NCBI GenBank assembly: GCA_964019135.1
Contig: OZ025264.1
Location: 3,566,827 to 3,630,826, forward strand
Reading direction: 5' to 3'
DNA from: Arenicola marina
Lineage: Eukaryota > Annelida > Polychaeta > Arenicolidae
DNA length: 64,000 nt
This document shows positions 47,701 through 58,804 of this stretch, piece by piece. The notes under the pieces were generated by a model. That model saw only the letters and a list, made by a program, of their open reading frames with translations. It ran no database searches and was not told where the DNA came from. Each line of letters begins with the position of its first letter. Positions within the stretch are counted from its first letter, which is position 1. A program made the position numbers and the translations under genes.

Positions 47701-50700
47701 GGATCTGAACTGACGGTCAATGGGAAATAGGTGGTCCTTGAGGCTCTGCGGGGCGTTGTACTCGTTGCTGCTGCCGGGCGGCACGTACTTCAGGATGTTG
47801 TAGAAGTCGACGTAGTGGGTCCACTGCCAGACCTTGTTCTCCAGCAGCTTCCATCGCTGGGTGGCCAGGTTCCACTGACCGTTCTGGCAGGCATCCTGCA
47901 CCAGGAGGCCCTGGTCGTTGACTGCATTGTAGCCGTTCTCATCCAGGTTACCCTTTCGTGACACATACATAATATTGTTTGCCAGACATTATATGACATA
48001 TGGGAAGGGGGGCGGGGGTCCTGGACGCGGTGGGGGCTGGAGGCCCGCAACACAGTGTCCGTGGAACGGGTTTGCCACGAAAAAAGAATAAACCAAGCGA
48101 GCCTGCATGGAAATGCGACGTGGGGCGGGTCAAAAGCAAAAAGATACTCCCTCAGAGATGATTTTTGAGGTGAAAACGGGTTCTGATGTCTAGCCAACCG
48201 TCTCGCCTGTAACCCAGCCTGGTGTGTGGTCTGGACTACTATCTAGCCTGTTGACTAGCCTGATGACCAGTTGTGGAACCGACATTTGTCGTAGTTAACG
48301 ACATTTGTCGTAGTTAACATTTGTCGTAATTAACAACATTTGTCGCAACGACATTTGTCCCAACCAAATGTGTCGCCATTACATTGGTCGCAAAAATCGA
48401 CAAATATATAGCGCCATTTGTCGGTGGTTGACGACATTTGTTGCAAAATCGTTCACAACATTTGTCGCAACGCTGTTACAAATGCCCAGCGGTCACCATT
48501 GTAAAGAGACCAACAGTCACCATTTTAAAGAGACCAGTGGTCACCATTGTAAAGAGACCAGCAGTCCCTATTGTAAAGACTCCATCGGTCACCATTGTAA
48601 AGAGACCAGTGGTCACCATTGTACAGAGACCACTGATCACCAATGTAAAGAGACCAGTGGTCACCATTGTACAGAGACCACTGATAACCATTGTAAAGAG
48701 ACCAGTGGTCACCATTGTAAAGAGACCAGCAGTCACCATTGTACAGAGACCAGTGGTCACCATTGTAAAGAGACCAGCAGTCACCATTGTAAAGAGGCCA
48801 CTGGTCACCAATGTAAAGACTGGTACGGACAGTGTGTGTAGGCCTAATTGGTACATTGAACAAAAACTATTTCGACATCCACGTTGGAGCCCAATATATC
48901 TATTCTATAGTAATGTAGTCACCGCACGAGTAATAGTGAGCTACACGGTAACAGACCTTCGCGATGTCAGGGTAAATCTAGTTAAAGAAAATCACAATAA
49001 TCGTTTAGCGGCTTCGGTCCGTAACTCACCATGGTGTAGAGAAGATTCGACCACTCGAGACAGATGTCCTCAGCGGACAGCCACGCGTTGCCATTGGCAG
49101 CTCCTTGCAAGTTACACGCCACGGTACCAAGGTCGATTTCCTACGGAGTACCCCAAAAGTTTCCTTTCAAATATTTCTCAAAGATACAGACATGGCATGA
49201 ATATTGGTGCAAGTACTATTTTTCGCATAAACTATCAAACATAAATTAGTGCGTATAATTCCGGGCTTTAGAGGACTTAATCTATGATTAAATGTAGGTG
49301 CGTAATTGTTAACGTAAGTTACGTAATCATCACATTCAGTTACATAACTGAACCGAATTCACAAGGGGTCATGTAATAGATCTGTAACTGTCATTAACTT
49401 CTTTTCTTTGTTTATCATTGTGGCAACAAGCTGCGGGCAGGAATCTTCGGGGGAATGGTAAGCATAACGTGAATTAACGTTCGTACCCTCTGTAGTTCTC
49501 GGGCGAACTCAGTTCCCATTTTCCCGCCGTAAGATTCTCCGAAGATATATAATGGCAGGGTCTGCAAAGGGATCGCAAAAATACATTAATTGGTATTGCA
49601 GGGTCGGTTCTAGGGTTTTGAAAAATAAAAAGCGGGAGGGGAAGGGGGGCGGGGGGGGGGGGGGAGGAGTCCACGTGGAGTGGCGTGAGCTCTAATAAAC
49701 AGTATAAAACCGAGTATCGCAGGGTGGGGGAGCGCAGTTGAAATGCTAAAGGACAAAACCGGAAAAGGCTTCAATAATGTACACCGCTACATCGGTGTAC
49801 ACGCCGCACCGGTGTACACCGGTCTACCGGTGTACACCGGTCTACCGGTGTACACGGGGCTCAATGCCGCGAATTAAACATTACAGACAATTAGGTCAAG
49901 ACCCACTAAAATAACCAAATAATGAAAACGTCGGTGTTTATTAGTTACAGCCTAATTTGTAGTTATTTACACCCTGGTTTTGAATTTTGCCAAGTTTGAT
50001 TATTTACAATTCGGTCAAAATTAGTTAATCGGGTAAGCCTTACAAATATATGAAGTTAATCTGTCATAGACGCTAGCAGGCACAGTAAAGAGGTATGGGG
50101 GGGGGGGTGGCTCCAATCACGTGACCTCACCTGGAACTCCGGGTAGCTGGCGAGGAAGGCTTTGATCATGGTGACGAGGTCGAGGGCAATCTCGTTGTTG
50201 GTCAGTGTGTAGGCGTTGGCATTGTCCACATAGCTGAAGCCGGTACCCACGGGGTTGTCGATGAACAGCACAGAGGCGGCACCCACCTGAGGAGGGACGT
50301 GGCGTGGAAGGTCCGGTTAAAGCTCTTGTCTTCTTCATATCTTTTCAGGCGGATCATGTATTGTCCAGAAATAACTACTTTAGGTCCCATCGGCAAATAT
50401 TCACTGCCCATCGGCGCCCACCGGCGCCCTTCGACACAAACCCCGCCTACCCACGCCCATCGGTCTTTAGAATTGTAGTCCACAGAATATGTTACATTTA
50501 CGTTTTTGTGCCAAACTATTTTATTATGACATTTATTACTTCGACTGTATTAAAAAAAACTATACGACTGCTTCAGAACATTGATATAGAAATAATGGCA
50601 CTCACCCATGTCCAGTTCCGCCCACCCACGCCCATCGGTCTTTAGAATTGTAGTCCACGGAATATGTTACATTTACGTTTTTGTGCCAAACTATTTTATT

Positions 50701-52642
50701 ATGACATTTATTACTTCGACTATATTAAAAAAAACTATACGACTGCTTCAGAACATTGATATAGAAATAATTGCACTCACCCATGTCCAGTTCCTAGGGT
50801 TCAGGTCGAGATCCAGAGGTCCGATGAGCTCGAAGTTACCGTAACCCGTGGAGGAGGAGCCAGGGCCGCCCTGAAACATGATGGTAATAGTATGAGCCCC
50901 AAGTTACCGTACCCCGTGGAGGAGGAGCCAGGGCCGCCCTGAAACATGATGGTAATAGTATGAGCTCCAAGTTACCGTACCCCGTGGAGGAGGAGCCAGG
51001 GCCGCCCTGAAACATGATGGTTATAGTATGAGCTCCAAGTTACCGTACCCCGTGGAGGAGGAGCCAGGGCCGCCCTGAAACATGATGGTAATAGTATGAG
51101 CTCCAAGTTACCGTACCCCGTGGAGGAGGAGCCAGGGCCGCCCTGAAACATGATGGTAATAGTATGAGCTCCAAGTTACCGTACCCCGTGGAGGAGGAGC
51201 CACGGCCGCCCTGAAACATGATGGTCATAGTATGAGCTCCAAGTTATGCCCCCCCCCCACCTCCACTCCACATCACACTAAAGTAGTAAAGTTAAGTAGT
51301 AAAGTTTGCCCTCGTAGGAATATTTAAAATATGAAAAACAAAAAACGATCTAATTAAATAATAACACATCATTGATGTCCTACTGCGGTCTGCAAATCGC
51401 ACATACTGTATCGAAAAGGAAATACCGCCATAATCCGAAAGGGCCCCAGGGCCTACTCCGATCTTCCGACAGAGGGCGTTACGCTTACGCCATAGTCTCT
51501 CTGCCTCACGTCAAATTTAACCATCAGAAATTGTCCTTCATACGCGAAAATTGAAATGAATCTAATCAAAGATAACTTCGCAATTTTGTCATCAAATACA
51601 CCATTGTTTAGCACTTATCGTGCCATTGGTACCGTTCCTGACGAATTCATTCGAGTTTGATTAACTAGTTTGATGTTACTATATTTTCGAGTTCAAACTT
51701 TGACCCCGAGTTATTTTGAAATATTCTTCCACTTAGTTCTTCCATTGTGATCATTCGACAACGGAATGTCTATATTTTTCAAATTTTGCACCGAAAATAA
51801 AATATTTAACTTATAAAATCCTCTAAAACCATTCGTGACCCCAACACCGTTGAGGTCAACCGTGAGGTGGGCGATTACGTGGAGGAGAGATGATGTGAGG
51901 AACGAGGTTCCTTTGCTGGCAGAGTGGACCTCCGCATGACAATGAGCCCACCTGGAGCCAGATGATCCAGGGTCTGTTGAGGTAGCCGTCGGCGTGGTAG
52001 GTCTTGTAGAGCCACCAGAATGTGTGGGCGTCCGGGCGGATGTCCACGTACCCCCAGACCTCGGAGCCGTCCGCCGTCCCGCTGTCCCTCACAGTCGGCA
52101 CAAAGTCTGGCGTCAAAGTCAGGGAAAGCTTGAATCTCGATCATAATGGCTTTGTATATCACAAATAAATCCTCAGAGGTATATGCAACGCGATAACTTA
52201 ATTGGGTGCAGCACCACTGACTATACAACTGCCAAATAATAATCATAATACCTATATTTAATATGCACGATGTGACTATTTTACCAATGTCATCATAGAT
52301 CATACAAAATACATGTAACACATGTACTTAGATTATTACAGTAAATTAAACATTCTGTCTAGACATACAATTATAGCATAATTCTAGCTAGAGTGAAGAA
52401 GAATAGCTCTGGTGTATGTGGATGCATCAGAAGCATCCATGCTCTCGTTCGGTACCTATTATTATAATGTAATAACGAACTCGATGATTTCTGGTTATTA
52501 AAATTTAACTATATTTTATTTCTTAAGTGTAGAAGTTTTACTATGTGCAGTGAATTATGTTGACCTGTAATCAACAGGGAAACCAACCTTCGGCGCCGTA
52601 GGCACCTGCCACACACAACACCGCTAAGAGAGACCACAACAT
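44791..52642 (-). CDS. SCPEP1: Serine carboxypeptidase, SCPEP1-like, copy B (12 exons)
   Basis: Paralog of copy A with the same 12-exon structure and intron phases. Coding exons in transcript order: 52588–52642, 51952–52106, 50781–50870, 50131–50286, 49487–49561, 49030–49140, 47715–47952, 46739–46852, 46250–46312, 45803–45880, 45219–45379, 44831–44899. They total 454 residues. Residues 1–17 form a signal peptide (MLWSLLAVLCVAGAYGA). S10 motifs: GGPGSSSTGYGN, FIDNPVGTGFSY, GESYGGKM (Ser162), LMNGPIREKLGIIP, GQLDLI (Asp372), NAGHM (His431). Exon 7 is five codons longer than in copy A; its donor is GTCAGT, the others are GTRAGN-like or GTACGA, GTGAAT and GTTGGT. Exon 8 ends in a G run (TGGGGG|G-type), fixed by the phase with exon 9. 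A recent-to-moderate tandem duplication is likely. Peptidase role is by homology. Confidence 0.93.
45380..45739 (-). repeat. 60-bp exon-11 acceptor array, copy B
   Basis: Six 60-bp units (from 45,380, 45,440, 45,500, 45,560, 45,620, 45,680), orthologous to the array in copy A: acceptor plus GCGCCATG. The first two units are open in frame with exon 11. Units 3, 5 and 6 carry an A-to-T change on the plus strand (gtcattcat) that creates an in-frame TGA, so only two in-frame extensions are possible here. Confidence 0.93.
45941..46249 (-). repeat. 49-bp exon-9 donor array, copy B
   Basis: Six extra copies (junctions at 46,201, 46,152, 46,103, 46,053, 46,004 and 45,951) of the last ~20 nt of exon 9 (codons KPV.DV) followed by the donor GTAAGTA. 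Five keep an intact GT and near-consensus donor. The outermost copy has lost it (GACGTCACTAAG). The real exon 9 end is at 46,250. Confidence 0.93.
46320..46738. other. Intron 8 of copy B
   Basis: AT-rich, no exon or repeat recognised. Confidence 0.5.
46860..47714. other. Intron 7 of copy B
   Basis: Contains scattered aaaaagtaggaaaa words at 47,155–47,230 and 47,495–47,580, and a ~60-bp two-copy repeat with tctctgaacacattaat near 47,600–47,680. No coding signal. Confidence 0.5.
48280..48475. repeat. Short cgacatttgtcg repeat
   Basis: Irregular repeats of acatttgtcg(c/t)a, about 18–25 bp apart, containing the small palindrome cgacatttgtcg. Confidence 0.75.
48477..48839 (-). repeat. 24-bp array in intron 6 of copy B, possibly donor-derived
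   Basis: About 15 copies of ggtcaccattgtaaagagac plus cagt. In transcript sense the unit reads TCTCTTTACAATGGTGA and encodes GLFTMVT. The end of exon 6 reads TCTCTACACCATG|GTGA and encodes LLYTM|V. This suggests derivation from that junction, although the array starts 190 bp beyond it. All frames are open because 24 is a multiple of three. Confidence 0.9.
49782..49857. repeat. Nested palindromes cggtgtacaccg
   Basis: Five overlapping copies of ccggtgtacaccggtcta-type sequence, each self-complementary, in intron 4 of copy B. Confidence 0.85.
50443..50793 (-). repeat. 175-bp tandem duplication spanning the exon-3 donor, copy B
   Basis: Two near-identical 175-bp units. The unit nearest exon 3 ends in the true junction (exon 3 starts at 50,781 on the plus strand). 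The other carries the same donor at 50,605/50,606 preceded, in transcript sense, by the last 13 nt of exon 3. It is a second, donor-side duplication at an exon whose acceptor side is also amplified. Confidence 0.9.
50871..51246 (-). repeat. 68-bp exon-3 acceptor array, copy B
   Basis: Five full 68-bp units (from 50,871, 50,939, 51,007, 51,075, 51,143) and a partial sixth from 51,211. Each holds TTTCAG plus about 45 nt of exon 3 (GGPGSSSTGYGN and LELI in place of FELI). The real acceptor is at 50,870/50,871 and five decoys follow upstream. Unit length is not a multiple of three, so use of most decoys would shift the frame. Confidence 0.95.
51250..51951. other. Intron 2 of copy B, remainder
   Basis: Unique AT-rich sequence with a short C run at 51,250. 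No coding signal. Confidence 0.5.
52107..52587. other. Intron 1 of copy B
   Basis: Unique sequence, no repeats recognised. Confidence 0.5.
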
Positions 52643-53696
52643 GACTGCTGGCAGTCCGCTTGTTCACCACCACAATGGAACAGAGCGACTCTTCCTTGTC
52701 CTTTATGCGCTGACCGCGGTGTCAAGTACCTTCCTTGGTGACCCCGCCCAGCAGGGTGATAGCACTCTCCTGTCTGTCCTTATCCGGGGACGGCCATCTT
52801 CAGGCCACGAGGCAGGGGTTACATGCTTCTAGATCGCTCTGGCTGCACTATATCGTCAGCTATGACTCTTAAGATGGGTCACTTGAACGATTGTGATACA
52901 CTCACAGATCCTGGGTAAATAATTAGACACCATATAAAATTCAAGTTACGCGTCTTTCCGTGGTCGGTGTTTGGGGACACGTTGAACCGTTAATTCAGAG
53001 ACCTAGACAGAAACAATCGCGCAGTAACAGCTTCACATCAGGTTGATGATAAGTATATCTGATACCAAGTTTATTTTTTTAGCTCCACCGAATCATCATG
53101 CAGCCTCTCGTTTCTCATGCACTATAGTGATGGTATTACTGAATGGCATGAACCTTGTCGAAACCAGGCCCCCTTCAGATGGTTTAAGAAATAAACGTAC
53201 AGAACCCTATCACTGAATTATGCTGTGCAAACTGTGCAAAGGTTTGTCTTATTCGCTATTAAGATATGGAACTGTCTACATAATTATATACATGTATATA
53301 GATATATGCCCAAGCAAATTAATGAAAAAAGGCTAAATGTTCATACTCTCTTAAAAGCTGCTCAATATCGTCAGGAATGGGAAATGATCTTCGTCTCCGA
53401 CAACGTACACAGTTTGGGTATCTGGTATATAAAGTAAGTTCATGCACAAGAATCGGGGACGGCAATACGTTGAAGCCAGTTTGGTTAGGACCATTGCTAA
53501 TCACATTTAAAGTTTATTTTAAATATTATTAGTCAGCAAGAAGATCTTGAATCTTGATGATGTCGTGAATGGTCCGGTGACATCACCTAATCACATACTC
53601 CAGCTCTTGACTCATGAGCTTTCTGGATTTCCAGATGTGGAAAACATGACGATTTTATTCTATTGGAAATTATGAAAGAATATAAGGCTTACAATT
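52643..53696. other. Upstream region of copy B
   Basis: Presumed promoter region. I see no convincing TATA box. A 70-codon plus frame at 53,225–53,437 has a vaguely LINE-like phrase (IKIWNCLHNYI) that I do not consider enough to call. Confidence 0.4.
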
Positions 53697-54180
53697 ATGT
53701 AACGGCGGGGGCCGGTTTGGTCCCCAGCGGGAGTCGAACTCATGATCTCCCGATCTCAAGTCAACCACTCTACCTCTTCGGCTAAAGGGGTGATCCCTCT
53801 AGTCGAGGCTAGTAGGAAGGGTTTGACTCACTGCTACACATTCCCCCCTCTTTCCGAGAGGGCTGTCCTTAGACCGCTGTCCTCAGACCGCTGTCCTCAG
53901 ACCGCTGTCCTCAGACCAGGACTACTCAGTCTCAGAACCGCCGTGGGTTCTACCTGTGTCGTGCTCCATTGTAACGGCGGGGGCCGGTTTGGTCCCCAGC
54001 GGGAGTCGAACTCACGATCTCCCGATCTCAAGTCAACCACTCTACCTCTTCGGCTAAAGGGGTGATCCCTCTAACCGAGGCCAGTAGGAATGGTTTGACT
54101 CACTGCTACACATTCCCCCCTCTTTCCGAGAGGGCTGTCCTCAGACCGCTGTCCTCAGACCAGGACTACTCAGTCGCAGA
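53697..54180 (-). mobile_element. Two tandem tRNA-derived units (SINE family 3)
   Basis: A 272-bp unit starting taacggcgggggccgg occurs at ~53,699 and again at ~53,971 (second copy shorter). On the minus strand each has an A box (TAGCCGAAGAGG), a B box (AGTTCGACTCC) and ends GGGGACCA. The encoded CCA suggests descent from a mature tRNA. The units contain agaccgctgtcctc microsatellite copies (five in the first, two in the second). No target-site duplication is evident around each unit. Confidence 0.72.
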
Positions 54181-54731
54181 ACATAGACGTCAGGGTCATA
54201 ATGCACAGGTCGGTGACGTTTACGTTGAGAACGCCGTAAAGGCCGTACCTCTTCCGTTTCCCGCTCCTGAAAGTCAACAACCACCAGTGCCTAAGAAACC
54301 AACAAGACCAGCCCCTAGGGCACCACCCGAGCCTGCTCCTCGTGTTGGTCCTTCTTGTGAACCAGGGACGAGCTCAATCCCTTCACCAATTCCTGATAAC
54401 GTTTCTATTCCACGAAATGTTGACCGAGCTGAATGCGCTAGGTCCGCAACAGGATCCATCAATGGATCTGACACCAGTTCTGGGTCGTCTCAGGAAAGGG
54501 AAACGGAAGAGGTACGGCCTTTACGGCGTTCTCAACGTAAACGTCACCGACCTGTGCGTTATGACCCTGACGTCTATGTCATGAAACAGTCAGTGCGACA
54601 GAGGCATAAGATTGAGCGTCAGAATTTATTTCTGAAAGCGTGTTTAAATGCCATTATAAACAGTGAGCGATAATCTATGTCATTGTATTCTATGTAATTG
54701 TCGGGACGCCATTTTCTTCTGAGGGGGAGTA
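54181..54731 (+). mobile_element. Ty3/gypsy-type Pol C-terminal remnant with fold-back
   Basis: The frame ending at 54,673 encodes a proline/serine-rich tail and then a basic end (RRSQRKRHRPVRYDPDVYV), as found after integrase in some Ty3/gypsy polyproteins (inference from composition and context). 54,181–54,262 is an inverted copy of 54,498–54,579 (81 of 82 bases), so the first part of the frame is read from an inverted duplicate. A polypurine tract (gagggggag) lies at 54,721–54,729 just before the LTR. Everything upstream in the element is missing. Confidence 0.7.
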
Positions 54732-55190
54732 TGTAGGCGTGACCTGAAATGGTCCATGTGTAATGGCACTTTTGTGAGAAGGTCACAGGCTGCAGAAGAC
54801 TGGTTTTGCGCCTGCGCAACAGTCCACCTCTTTTGGCGCTAAAACAGGACAGAGAGACAAATGTTGCCGACCAGGCAAGACGTGTTGTATTTTGTCAGAC
54901 AGACAAGACTTTGACTTTGATTTAGATTAATAATCATGTCACTGCAGGTAAGTTTTAATTGTCTTATTATGTAATACAGAGTATAAATATAATAAGTATG
55001 CTACATATGCGATGAATTGTTAACGTTCAATGTATTATCGTGTCAAGTTGTAAATTAATAGCTTTTTATTGCAACTGTCTTACGTGTCATGTTGTGTTTG
55101 TTACAGGTGTTTTAAATTGTATGCACAACCCGAATAAATGATATTATGAAAAGGAAAAGCTCTTATTCGTCCTTACGAACTCCTGCTACA
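54732..55190 (+). mobile_element. 3' LTR (459 bp)
   Basis: Starts TGTAG and ends CTACA (5-bp inverted termini) immediately after a polypurine tract. It contains an AATAAA at 55,133–55,138 near its 3' part. No second LTR is in the window. The base sequence after the LTR begins ATTAT, and ATTA also precedes the tRNA-like units at 53,693–53,696. This could be a target-site duplication around the whole rearranged relic, or chance. Confidence 0.78.
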
Positions 55191-55838
55191 ATTATTTCAG
55201 ACTAAGCCTACTTTGTGCACGTCATACATATTTTTGTCTTCACATATTTTTGCCATGCATTTAATTTCAAATAATCAAAGTAGATTTTATTTGAAACTTC
55301 ATTTTAATTGCTAAATGTAAACAATCCATAACAATACAGTAATCAAGTTATTATGTACTATTATTGCATACTTCCATTCCTTCCTCTGAGTCGCGTTCTG
55401 CCGGTAAAGACCTAAGGACCATGAGCAGGAGGTCATTATTTTCTCAGAGCGGGTCATTATAGGTTCGTCAAAATAATGACCCCTCGTTCACATACTCCAT
55501 GCCATCGCCGCCTCCTCGGAGGAAACAACAGAAGTCAACATTAAGCCATATTAGGAATGAGTTGTAGGTCCTTAGCTATTACGTAAAAGGACGAGCTGGA
55601 GTGCACGACTTCTTTAACTTAGGCTACTTATAAAATTGTTAAAACAAGACTGCTCATGATTTGCATGGTTCATTTTCCATGATTGGAGAAAGGAAATCGG
55701 CTATGGTATCACTTGCACAGCCCGGTTCACACGTGAGCGAGCAATAGAGAAACACCGGTTCGGTTTTAAAATGAAAGTACGACCGATCAACTAATGCACC
55801 AGTCAAAGCGAAGCCCCGGAGGGGAGGGTGTGGGAGAG
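55191..55838. other. Unique spacer
   Basis: Contains two ggtcattat(t)… half-repeats at 55,430–55,480 in opposite orientation to tcaaaataatgaccc. Otherwise nothing recognised. Confidence 0.4.
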
Positions 55839-56074
55839 TAGACATGTTGGTTGTATATTCAGAACACTGTAACCACTTTTTGGTCATATCGCGTCAATGG
55901 GAGAAGAAAGGAAGAGCGGAGCCGGGACAAGGGATCTTTATCCTGGGACCACACAGACATGGCCAAAGCGGGGATCGAACCACCGACCCACGTGCCGTTA
56001 GGCTCAGAATGCAAAGAGCGCTGAATGCCAGCGATCTAGCCCAATGAGCTATCGGGCCGGCCCCTAGACATGTT
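55839..56074 (-). mobile_element. tRNA-derived SINE, family 1, copy with TSD
   Basis: Body 55,849–56,064 flanked by 10-bp TAGACATGTT repeats (55,839–55,848 and 56,065–56,074). It has the A box (TAGCTCATTGGG), a B-box-like GGTTCGATCCC and the same tail as the SINE at 8,121–8,379, with a ~30-bp internal deletion. Confidence 0.88.
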
Positions 56075-56639
56075 AAAAGTCTTGTTTTCTAAATAACTAC
56101 ACAAAGGTCAAGTCAGCCCGGCTAAATTTCTTGAAAGCAACGCCTTTTAGAAAAAGCAATATTATGGATCTGACGCTTCTACTTTAAGGATATATCATCC
56201 ATATCTTTTCCAAGGTCTTTGCCTCGTTGTATACGTTCAAGGGAGAGGGTGCGGTTTCTAAAGGTGTATCGCTATAATAATTCTAATCATTATGTTGTAT
56301 ATTGATTGACGCATTGAATCTTGAATTATCCTGCGTCATTAAATACATATGTGACACCGTCAATAGAAATGAAATGACCAATGTTAGACAGTCTCCCGTT
56401 CATAGCCGGCACGAGAAATATATGCAATCGATTACTGTCGAACTTCCATATATATTAAGCTTCCTGATCTAGCCCTGCGCCCCCCCCCCCCCCCCCCACC
56501 AACGCAGGAGCTTAACATTGACCTCGGCATTGCATTGTTTGCCTTGAGATTTCGCTTTCAGCTACCTCACCTCAGCTTAACTCGAATGATAACGCCGTGA
56601 CACATAGCGGAGAGAAGCGACTCAATATTAACAACAGTT
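56075..56639. other. Unique spacer
   Basis: Unique AT-rich DNA with a 17-bp C run at 56,479–56,500. Nothing coding recognised. Confidence 0.4.
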
Positions 56640-56765
56640 CATTATCAAGAGAGTGCGCAGTTTTTTTTCGTTCATTATCAAGATAATACTATTTTGTCGT
56701 TCATTATAAAGATAATACTATTTTGTTCATTATCAAGATAATACTATTTTGTCGCTCATTATTTA
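56640..56765. repeat. ~30-bp tandem repeat
   Basis: Four copies of gttcattatcaagataata plus ctattttgtc. Confidence 0.9.
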
Positions 56766-57537
56766 AGTAACTTACGTTAATAAAAAACGACTAAAGTCTT
56801 TAGATCTGTTTCCCATTGCATTCTTATGGATAATGAACACTTAAGACAAAGGCGTGACGTCACACATTTTTTAAATTCTATTTAAGTTTGGAATATGTTA
56901 ACATAGAAGCCTATCGAGAATATAAAAAAATCACTCATCGCCCACCAGATGCAAATGAGCTTACCCAAACCAAATTATATCGATTGGAAATATTTATTGT
57001 TTGGAAATAATCTGATATTCTCCGATGACACATCGTGAGTGCACTTTTTTGAGTGAAAATGTTATACTAGAGGGCATAATAGAACATGTTAGCATGCTCG
57101 CGCATTCACCAAAATAAACGGGGTACGTATACATAACTCAAAATGAAACAAATATCAATTTTCGCTTTGAAGGTCACAAAAAAGTTAAATCGGTATGACG
57201 CGAGTGTGTTGCCTATTTCGCCTCTTTGTACTTACAAAAGGGTGAAAGGTGTCGGTGTTCCCTATTTTCGTTTTCTCATTTCAAAAACGGCAATAAATTT
57301 TGTGATGACTGTTACCTTGTTCATGTTTCAAAACGGTAAAGGGAAAGAGAATTGCCGAACCGTTTTCTGCTTTACGTTTTGTGAAATAGAAAATTGAAAC
57401 TGGGAAATTGTATAATGTTCAGAAGCGAAAGGAACAAATCACGATATGTGATAGCGCCGAGTGTTTGGCATGGCGAAATTTGACATTTTGAACATATTGG
57501 TTTCTACATGTGGCACCGTCAGTAGAAAGGGCATATG

Positions 57538-57985
57538 ACCACACACTATAGAACACGGGTGTAGAAATAATAAAGCAACGTACACACTGTAGAACACAGG
57601 TGTTGAAATAATGACGCAACGCACAGACTATAGAACACGGGTGTTGAAATGATGAAGTAACGCACACAATATAGAACACGGGGGGGGGTGAAATAATGAC
57701 GTAACGCACACTATAGAACACGGGGGGGGTGAAATAATGACGTAACGCACACTATAGAACACGGGTGTTTAAATAATGACGTAACGCACACAATATAGAA
57801 CACGGGGGGGGGGTGAAATAATGACGTACCGCACACTATAGAACACGGGTGTTGAAATAATGACGTAACGCACACAATATAGAACACGGGGGGGGGAATA
57901 ATGACGTAGCGCACACTATAGAACACGAGTGTTAAAATAATGACGTAACGCACACAATGTAGAACACGGTTGTTGAAGTAACGGA
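57538..57985. repeat. ~38-bp tandem array
   Basis: About 11 copies of tatagaacacgggtgttgaa plus ataatgacgtaacgcacac. In several copies gggtgttg is replaced by a G run of 7–10 bases. Each unit carries a tgacgta word. Confidence 0.93.
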
Positions 57986-57989
57986 CGGT

Positions 57990-58790
57990 GTTTTTTAATA
58001 GACTGGTGCCCAACCTGCAACTGACTGGGGTTTTTTCACTGACTGGTTCCAATCTCCGTACAGAGTAGGTTGAGTTCGGATATGCGACCGGAGTAATCGG
58101 CGCAGATATTTGAAGCATGCGCACTCATACTTTCCACTCATGTGCAGATAAAGATAAACCGAAAGCAAAATCCGCGGTGCGCGTGAATGTTGCACTTGCT
58201 GAACTGCACAAATCATGAAAATCGTTAAACAGTGTCATAAAATAAATCGACTGATACGTGTCGTGTTCATTATTTTATTCTAGTTGTTATAATATTATTT
58301 AGAGATTTGTTGCAGGTCTAAATACTACTTCATATAGACTTTACGTATTGTTGGGCCTGGACGCCATGTTGGAAGTCCTCGTGATCCTCCTCTGGGTGGG
58401 GAGTAAGGTCCGGGAGTTAAATACACCACGTGACCGCGCTATCGGACCACAATCTCCGCGTTCGGTTATGCGCTTCGCGGAGTCAGACTACTCCGCTGGC
58501 ATACCCGAACTCACCCGTAGTGATTTATGTTGCAGAGTTGCTACATTCAGCGTTTAATATTCTTTTGGTCAAACTATTGGTAACCATATAATCTTAAAAT
58601 TGACTGATTTATCCAGCAATGTGGAAATATAGCTATATTGTCAACTGCTTTATGAACTAGCACTTAATAATTAATATCCTATTAGCATTATATAAAATTG
58701 TCCTTTTTCAATCCGCAAATAGTTGCGCTCGTCCTCTTAGGCTTTACCTAGACGACATATTATGCTACAAATAACAAGTAAAGATACATA
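57990..58790. other. Spacer downstream of SELENOF
   Basis: Unique sequence. A 69-codon plus frame at 58,348–58,557 shows nothing recognisable. Confidence 0.4.
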
Positions 58791-58804
58791 ATAAATCAGA
58801 ACCA

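Noticed and set aside
48368..49244. Plus-strand His/Cys-rich 157-codon and 268-codon frames
   Set aside because: 24-bp repeat antisense to the carboxypeptidase gene, running into the antisense of its exon 6.
53700..53790. Functional tRNA gene on the minus strand
   Set aside because: Poor stem pairing, encoded CCA and tandem duplication with SINE-like flanks indicate a tRNA-derived repeat.
54062..54263. N-terminal third of the 203-codon frame at 54,062–54,673 as real protein
   Set aside because: It is read from the tRNA-like unit and from the inverted duplicate of the Pol tail, so it is not native coding sequence.
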